Shown: positions 59,476 to 64,000 of the stretch, piece by piece | Layout of the letters: each line of letters starts with the position of its first letter | Numbering within the stretch: the first letter of the stretch is position 1 | From: an uncultured Eubacteriales bacterium | GTDB lineage: Bacteria; Bacillota; Clostridia; Peptostreptococcales; Anaerovoracaceae | Reading direction: 5' to 3' | DNA length: 64,000 nucleotides | NCBI GenBank assembly: GCA_900545135.1 | Contig: UQXL01000008.1 | Location: forward strand, 24,080 to 88,079 | Notes under the pieces: generated by a model | Seen by the model: the letters and a program-made list of their open reading frames with translations, nothing else | Told to the model about the DNA's origin: nothing | Databases searched by the model: none | Program-made: the position numbers and the translations under genes

Positions 59476-59573
59476 CAGCTCATCTTTTATTTCTTCGTGT
59501 TTTGTTTTCAAATGGCATTTCTGCAGTTTTATTTCTGCAGCTTTTCCGGTATGCAGGGGTATGTCCGGCACAA

Positions 59574-59987
59574 CTAGCAGGTGTGATTTCCGCAGGTATG
59601 GCTTCCGCAGCCGTGGTTTCCGCACGTATGGCCACCCTCGCCGTGTTCATGCTCGTGATGGCTGCACTTAACATCCGGATCATAGCCCAGGCTGCCCTCT
59701 GCCAGAGCCCTGACCGCGGCATCGGCGCTTCCTGTAACGCCGCCGTAAAGCTTTATTCCAGCTTCTTCGAGCGCCGTTCTCGCTCCGCCGCCTATACCGC
59801 CGCAGATCAGCGCTTCAACTCCGTTTTCTGCCAGGAAGCCTGCCAATGCGCCGTGCCCGCTTCCGTTGGTATCTAAAACTTCTTCTCTGACGATTTTACC
59901 GTCTTCAACATCATAGACTTTGAATTGCTCAGTGTGTCCGAAATGCTGAAAAATCTGTCCGTTTTCATAAGTTACCGCAATTTTCAT
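59574..59987 (-). CDS. NifX/NifB-type dinitrogenase iron-molybdenum cofactor-like protein with His/Cys tail
   Basis: 137 residues from the ATG at 59985-59987, which has GAGGT upstream; an in-frame ATG at 60008 would overlap the preceding gene. The NifX/YhaX-like fold (MKIAVTYENGQIFQHFGHTE, then CGGIGGGARTALEEAGIKLY in outline) covers residues 1-110. The tail is extremely rich in His and Cys (CSHHEHEHGEGGHTCGNHGC then more CG/HTC repeats), probably binding metal or an Fe-S precursor. No nitrogenase genes are present, so nitrogen fixation is not implied. Confidence 0.85.
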   Translation of the reverse strand: MKIAVTYENGQIFQHFGHTEQFKVYDVEDGKIVREEVLDTNGSGHGALAGFLAENGVEALICGGIGGGARTALEEAGIKLYGGVTGSADAAVRALAEGSLGYDPDVKCSHHEHEHGEGGHTCGNHGCGSHTCGNHTC

Positions 59988-59997
59988 AATATATACC

Positions 59998-60375
59998 TCA
60001 TCTTTCATTTAATATTTTACATCTGTTTCGGCAGCCGCCGCAGCCGCAGCCTCTCGCTTCTCTGCCGCAGCCCTCTTCTTCCGTTCCGCATAGGACATAG
60101 TTTCCTCCCTCTATTTTGAGGGACGCGCCTTCAACCAGGGCTTCTGCGAGCTTTTTTCTGGCCTCGTTATATATCTGCTGCACGGTGGTTCTGGCGACTC
60201 CCATATACTCGCCGCACTCTTCCTGAGACAGGCCTTGTTTATCTATGAGCCTTATAGTCTCATATTCGTCCACCGTCATGATCACCTGCAGTTTATTATT
60301 GCCTTTTTTTACAGGTTCAAAACCCATGGATACCGGCATACAGCAAACTCTGCGGCATTTTTTAGGTCTGGGCAT
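59998..60375 (-). CDS. DUF134-family HTH protein with Cys-rich tail
   Basis: 125 residues. MPRPKKCRRVCCMP at the N-terminus, a sigma-like HTH (LSQEECGEYMGVARTTVQQIYNEA in outline, about 50-75), and a C-terminal Cys cluster (CGREARGCGCGGCRNRC) identify DUF134. The family is often next to NifX/Mrp-like genes and is presumed to be a DNA-binding regulator with a bound metal or cluster. It overlaps the start region of the downstream gene. Confidence 0.85.
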   Translation of the reverse strand: MPRPKKCRRVCCMPVSMGFEPVKKGNNKLQVIMTVDEYETIRLIDKQGLSQEECGEYMGVARTTVQQIYNEARKKLAEALVEGASLKIEGGNYVLCGTEEEGCGREARGCGCGGCRNRCKILNER

Positions 60376-60460
60376 TTTTTCACCTCCGCTCCGGCCAGTT
60401 ACGTTGCCAGTTACGTTACGTTGTTATCGCATCGCTGCCATATCATCGTCGGAGAATTTA

Positions 60461-60505
60461 TGGCATATGATATTTATATAATATCACGTTTGTGGCATAT
60501 GTCAA
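60461..60505 (-). promoter_or_regulatory. promoter and operator-like region of the DUF134 operon
   Basis: On the minus strand TTGACA (60500-60505), a 16-nt spacer and TATTAT (60478-60483). A GATATT/AATATC palindrome (60469-60485) covers the -10 box, and TGGCATATG occurs as a direct repeat at 60461-60469 and 60493-60501. The layout suggests autoregulation by the HTH protein. Confidence 0.6.
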
Positions 60506-60619
60506 TAATTTTTTTTAAACCTCTTGTCTGCGGCAGAAAAAAGAATATAATAAAATTAGTTTTTATTTTGTAGATGCACTTTCAGTGTGCAAAATTAAAC
60601 ATTTTTCGGAGGGAAAAGT

Positions 60620-61774
60620 ATGCGTTACAAAGATTTCAAAGACCTTAAAATTTCAGCCCTCGGTTTTGGAACCATGAGGCTTCCAAAGACTGCTGAGGGC
60701 AAAATAGATTACGCGGCAGGCAAGGAGATGGTCGCCGCGGCTTTCAAAGGCGGAGTCAATTATTTTGACACGGCTTATAAATATCACGAGGGCGATTCGG
60801 AAAATTTCTGCGGAGAGACTCTGTCCCAGTATCCGCGTGATTCTTTTTTCCTGGCCGACAAACTGCCTACCTGGCTGTGCAAGACGGTCTCGGATGCCGA
60901 GCGAATAGTCAGGGAGCAGCTGGACAAATGCAAAACCGATTATTTCGATTTCTATCTTCTACACAATGTAGATGAGGAGACCTGGCCCAACATTGAAGCT
61001 TTAGGCCTGGTGCGTTTCATGGAGGAAGTCAAAGAAAATGGTATGGCCAGACATATCGGTCTTTCAGTCCACTGCCAGCCTCAGCTTCTGGAAGAAGTCT
61101 TTTCAAAGTACGGCGACGTTCTGGAATTCGTACAGATACAGCTCAATTACATGGACTGGGATTACATAAACGCCAAAGAGCTTTACAATATCGCACGCAA
61201 ATATGACAAACCTATCATCGTGATGGAACCTTTAAGAGGCGGTATGCTGGCCGAACTGCCAAGCGAAGACGCCCACAGGATACTGACTGAAGCCACGGAA
61301 AAGGCAGGCCAGCCGCAGTGTTCAAAAGCTTCCTACGGCCTCAGGTTTGCCAGCCAGCTGGAGGGCGTGATGTGCGTGCTCTCAGGCATGTCGACGCTTG
61401 AGCAGATGAATGAAAACACTGAAATTTTCAGCGGACCTCTGCTCACCGAAACTGAACTGGAAGCCATACCAAAAGCGGCTGAAAAGCTCCGCAGCGATAT
61501 AATGGTTCCATGCACCGGCTGCAATTACTGCTACGAATGTCCTGCAGAAATCAAAATTCCTCAGATATTCAAGCTTTACAACGACACCGCCGCCAGAAAT
61601 TTCGTCTTTCTCTGGGACTCCCTTTCTGATCTCTACGGAAAGCTTGGTCCAAACGCCAACGACTGCATCGGCTGCGGCAACTGTGAATCTCACTGTCCGC
61701 AGAAGATAAACATAATATCTAAGCTGAAAGAGATAGACGATAAATACAAGGCGATAATCGCAGAATCAAAATAA
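60620..61774 (+). CDS. aldo/keto reductase with C-terminal 2x[4Fe-4S] domain
   Basis: 384 residues. The barrel starts LGFGTMRLPKT with NYFDTAYKYH carrying the catalytic Asp and Tyr; LADKLPTW and FYLLHNV follow. The tail has CTGCNYCYECP and CIGCGNCESHCPQ (about 292-302, 350-361). It belongs to the same family as the gene at 925 but retains the classical AKR tetrad better. Probably reduces an unknown carbonyl compound with ferredoxin-type electron transfer. GGAGGG precedes the start. Confidence 0.88.
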   Translation: MRYKDFKDLKISALGFGTMRLPKTAEGKIDYAAGKEMVAAAFKGGVNYFDTAYKYHEGDSENFCGETLSQYPRDSFFLADKLPTWLCKTVSDAERIVREQLDKCKTDYFDFYLLHNVDEETWPNIEALGLVRFMEEVKENGMARHIGLSVHCQPQLLEEVFSKYGDVLEFVQIQLNYMDWDYINAKELYNIARKYDKPIIVMEPLRGGMLAELPSEDAHRILTEATEKAGQPQCSKASYGLRFASQLEGVMCVLSGMSTLEQMNENTEIFSGPLLTETELEAIPKAAEKLRSDIMVPCTGCNYCYECPAEIKIPQIFKLYNDTAARNFVFLWDSLSDLYGKLGPNANDCIGCGNCESHCPQKINIISKLKEIDDKYKAIIAESK

Positions 61775-61822
61775 AAGAATACAAAACAGAGAATCTGCAT
61801 AAGACGACACAAAGGAAGATAA

Positions 61823-62725
61823 ATGAAGAAAAATCTGGGAACTTTTCTCACGGTAACGGCAGGAATATTATGGGGATTTTCCGGCGCGTGCGGTCAATAT
61901 ATATTCGAGAGATTCCCCATCGAGCCTGCTCACCTGACTTCGCTGAGGATGCTCAGCGCAGGAGTCATTCTATCCTTTATCGGGCTGGCCACAGACAGGC
62001 AGAGCATGATAGGTATATGGCAGTCGAAGCAGACGGTCATAAGGCTGATGCTTTACGCTGTGCTGGGAATAATGTTTTCACAGCTCACATACATGCAGGC
62101 CATCTCTTATACCAACTCAGGAACGGCCACCATACTTCAGTACACCGGCCCCGTCCTGGTGATGGTCATAAGCTGTGCCATGGCCAAAAGGCTGCCCAAC
62201 TTAAAAGAAGTAGCAGCCATAGTCCTCGTTATTCTGGGAACGTTTTTTATCGCCACCCACGGTGACGTCTCAAACATGATAATCAACACCAAAGGACTGA
62301 TATGGGGACTTTTGGCCGCCGTTGCCCTGGCGCTGTACACGCTGCTTCCGGGAAAGATAACGCAGAAATACGGCAGTGTGGCGATAACAGGCTATGGAAT
62401 GTTGATTGGCGGTCTGATCCTGTTTTTGATTTCAGGCGCGTGGAAAGTCAGCCTCAGTTCTGACCTGAGGTTTATCATGGCTTTCATCGGTATCGTGGTC
62501 TTCGGAACCGTCCTGACATTCAGCATGTATCTCAAAGGTCTTTCTATGATCGGTCCTGTAACGGCCAGCATGCTGGCCAGCACGGAGCCGGTATCTGCCG
62601 CCGCATTTATGATAATCTGGCTGGGTGTGCCTTTCCACTACATGGATCTGCTGGGCTTCCTCTGCATCATCACCACTATATTTTTACTTGCAAAAAAGAG
62701 TCCCGCTCCGCAGGGCGGACAATAA
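61823..62725 (+). CDS. EamA/DMT-superfamily transporter
   Basis: 300 residues with ten predicted helices in two EamA repeats (about 5-140 and 150-290), including the FGTVLTFSMYLKGLSMIGP and STEPVSAAAFMIIWLG stretches. Exports metabolites or amino acids; substrate unknown. It follows the reductase by 48 bp and may be cotranscribed. Confidence 0.88.
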   Translation: MKKNLGTFLTVTAGILWGFSGACGQYIFERFPIEPAHLTSLRMLSAGVILSFIGLATDRQSMIGIWQSKQTVIRLMLYAVLGIMFSQLTYMQAISYTNSGTATILQYTGPVLVMVISCAMAKRLPNLKEVAAIVLVILGTFFIATHGDVSNMIINTKGLIWGLLAAVALALYTLLPGKITQKYGSVAITGYGMLIGGLILFLISGAWKVSLSSDLRFIMAFIGIVVFGTVLTFSMYLKGLSMIGPVTASMLASTEPVSAAAFMIIWLGVPFHYMDLLGFLCIITTIFLLAKKSPAPQGGQ

Positions 62726-62791
62726 AGCGGCGGGAGGAAACTTCAAGAGGAATCAGCAAGAATAAACGAGAATAAGCGGGCAGCAAATAAA

Positions 62792-62849
62792 AAAGCTTTC
62801 ACATTGGCGTCATGACGTTTAAAGTATGTCAAGTCAATGTGAAAGCTTT
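62792..62849. terminator. strong bidirectional terminator
   Basis: Perfect 15-bp stem AAAGCTTTCACATTG (62792-62806) / CAATGTGAAAGCTTT (62835-62849) between convergent genes, with a small CGTCATGACG palindrome in the loop. Confidence 0.85.
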
Positions 62850-62860
62850 GTTTCGTCCGG

Positions 62861-63151
62861 CTACTCATCGCCGTTATCTTTATTCTCAGCTCCCCTGCAA
62901 TATTGTTTATATGCCTCGCGCTGCTCTTTCATGGCCTTGAACGCTCCCACCTTTTTCTGCTTCGGCGCCTTGGCGTTTTCTATGGCTCTGAGAGTTCCTT
63001 TCACCGCGATGAAAATTCCTATCAGCACCATAAACCAGTGTTCTTTAAAATGTATGGCCATGATGGTCCAGCAAACTCCGAATATGGCGATCGCTATAGC
63101 GGCTTTGCCTTTGGCGAAATCCGGTAGCCATGAAATTCTTCTTTTCTGCAT
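62861..63151 (-). CDS. small membrane protein of unknown function
   Basis: 96 residues with two hydrophobic helices (about 17-34 and 38-55) and a basic, hydrophilic C-terminal half (KKVGAFKAMKEQREAYKQYC). I do not recognise a family. It is separated by 27 bp from the truncated NhaC gene upstream and ends at the strong terminator. Confidence 0.65.
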   Translation of the reverse strand: MQKRRISWLPDFAKGKAAIAIAIFGVCWTIMAIHFKEHWFMVLIGIFIAVKGTLRAIENAKAPKQKKVGAFKAMKEQREAYKQYCRGAENKDNGDE

Positions 63152-63178
63152 TAAAGTCCTCCTAAATTCAATGTCTCT

Positions 63179-63860
63179 TTAAAAAGTAAAATGTCTCTTT
63201 CTGATCCAGTAATATAAAGGCACTGCGTACATGTAAAAGGCATAAGGCATCGCTCCTATGCCCACGTCCATAAAGGACAGCGGAATGGTGCAGCCTATAG
63301 TCCACGGTATTATGCAGGCTATCAATATTACGGAGTTTTCCATGTCTATGGCAAGTTCCGTCTTAGAGCCTCCGCCCGATATGTAAGGCTTTTTCATCAA
63401 ATCGGCGCACATCAGCGTTGCTATAGTCTGATTGCAGAATACCGCCGCGGCAGCAATGCTCATGAATATCATTATCGTGAAGCGTCCCAGCCTGCTGCAT
63501 GCCGCAAAAATCTTGTCCTGCAGCTGCGCCAGCATGTCTGTTCCGCTGAAAATACCGGAATACGAACTGGATATTACCAGTATTACAGCCACCTCAGCCA
63601 TGGAGACAAGGCCTCCTCCGTCCAAGATGGAGCCCAGGCCCGGTGCAGGCGCTTCATAACCTATTATACATATCTTTAAAACTTCGAGCAAGTGAACTTT
63701 TTGCACGAAGTATGCCACCAGCACTCCGGCGGCTATACTGGCTCCCATGGCTTTGATCACGTCGACTTTCAGTAAAGGAAGCACTATCACTATGGCCGCA
63801 GGCAGAAAAGACCACAGGGAGAGAGTGAATTCTTCTTCAAAGGAGCGTGCTGTAAATACG
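63179..63860 (-). pseudogene. 5'-truncated NhaC-family transporter
   Basis: The minus strand encodes the C-terminal half of an NhaC-type transporter: LWSFLPAAIVIVLPLLKVDV, GLVSMAEVAVILVISSSYSG, FCNQTIATLMCADLM and the final PWTIGCTIPLSFMDVG helix. About 200 N-terminal residues are missing. The frame is open to an ATG at 63874 but similarity stops near FEEEFTLS (about 63840). Beyond it lies sequence reading as the tail of another gene on the opposite strand. Third NhaC-type gene in the window. Confidence 0.75.
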
Positions 63861-63959
63861 GGAGATAAAAACAATATTCAATTATATATTATTGGGACAA
63901 TTGCGTCGGTATTTATAATTATAAATAGTTGGAGAAAATTCCTGCGAATGAAAGAATAA
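63850..63959 (+). pseudogene. C-terminal sorting-signal remnant of a wall-anchored protein
   Basis: The plus strand reads AVNTGDKNN, then a hydrophobic helix (IQLYIIGTIASVFIIINSW) and a basic tail (RKFLRMKE, stop). This is the layout of a sortase sorting signal (x-x-NTGD, helix, Lys/Arg). Upstream it runs directly into the reverse strand of the NhaC gene, so only the tail of a surface protein remains. Confidence 0.55.
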
Positions 63960-64000
63960 AGATGAGATAGAGAAGTTTACAAAGAAAATTAAAATCGGTA

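Larger units (their letters stand above)
59043..59573. other. 531-bp intergenic region
   Basis: Contains the AraC promoter, an A/T-rich stretch (59100-59230), an inverted repeat AATTTTACTCTT / AAGAGTAAATT around 59210-59255, then a GC-richer part with no recognisable gene, and a terminator at 59451-59475. Confidence 0.55.

Noticed and set aside
59235..59483. 82-aa minus-strand reading frame
   Set aside because: No ribosome binding site, no recognisable domain, odd composition, and its 5' end overlaps the operon terminator.
59574..59987. Nitrogen fixation gene
   Set aside because: Only the NifX-like fold is present, no nif structural genes; such proteins are widespread in non-fixers.

Overview
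This window looks like chromosomal DNA of an anaerobic, spore-forming, Gram-positive bacterium of the class Clostridia (Bacillota). The evidence is a CwlJ/GerQ spore-cortex pair and a GerA/SpoVAF-type germination protein, a small hydrophobic sporulation-type protein, an LTA-synthase-like enzyme, a monomeric [FeFe] hydrogenase, two aldo/keto reductases with 2x4Fe-4S tails, and the cdaA-cdaR-glmM-glmS order. An Anaerovoracaceae-like origin is only a guess. No rRNA, tRNA, CRISPR, phage or intact insertion sequence was found.

Layout. 0-2.6 kb: plus-strand redox cluster (cyclophilin-like protein, flavodoxin-like lipoprotein, Fe-S aldo/keto reductase, flavodoxin), then a G/C homopolymer patch that may be a sequencing or assembly artefact. 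3-9 kb: RNA uracil methyltransferase, secreted EEP-type hydrolase, LysR regulator, LTA-synthase-like protein. 9.2-16.2 kb: cwlJ-gerQ, an ECF sigma/anti-sigma pair, an acyl-CoA synthetase and a GerA protein. 16.3-25.5 kb: gltX, then a long minus-strand unit cdaA-cdaR-glmM-glmS-ahcY-ywlG that joins c-di-AMP signalling, aminosugar supply and methyl-cycle recycling. 25.5-30.5 kb: sigma-54 activator, NhaC-type transporter and a dipeptidase-like protein, with a -24/-12 promoter and a palindromic enhancer candidate upstream. 30.5-34.6 kb: MalY-type lyase, HPF, then remnants of a second sigma-54 activator and a TSUP permease, then a shortened NhaC-type gene. 34.8-41.1 kb: comF, recD2 (interrupted by an in-frame TGA), a CCA-adding-type nucleotidyltransferase, YhaM-like nuclease, nadE. 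41.2-48.5 kb: [FeFe] hydrogenase, two-component system, PBP plus FHA-FtsW fusion. 49.6-59.0 kb: probable D-amino-acid peptide utilisation unit (AraC regulator, binding protein, serine hydrolase, OppBCDF, D-aminoacylase). 59.5-64 kb: DUF134/NifX-like pair, a second Fe-S aldo/keto reductase, EamA exporter, and a truncated NhaC gene abutting the tail of a sortase-anchored protein.

Two themes stand out. First, a family of AT-rich intergenic elements near 27.3, 39.9 and 49.1 kb shares modules and carries a hairpin whose core hexamer differs between copies while base pairing is kept. Second, several genes carry lesions: two in-frame internal losses, two places where the 3' ends of oppositely oriented genes abut, and one nonsense codon. 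This suggests ongoing gene decay or strain-specific deletion.
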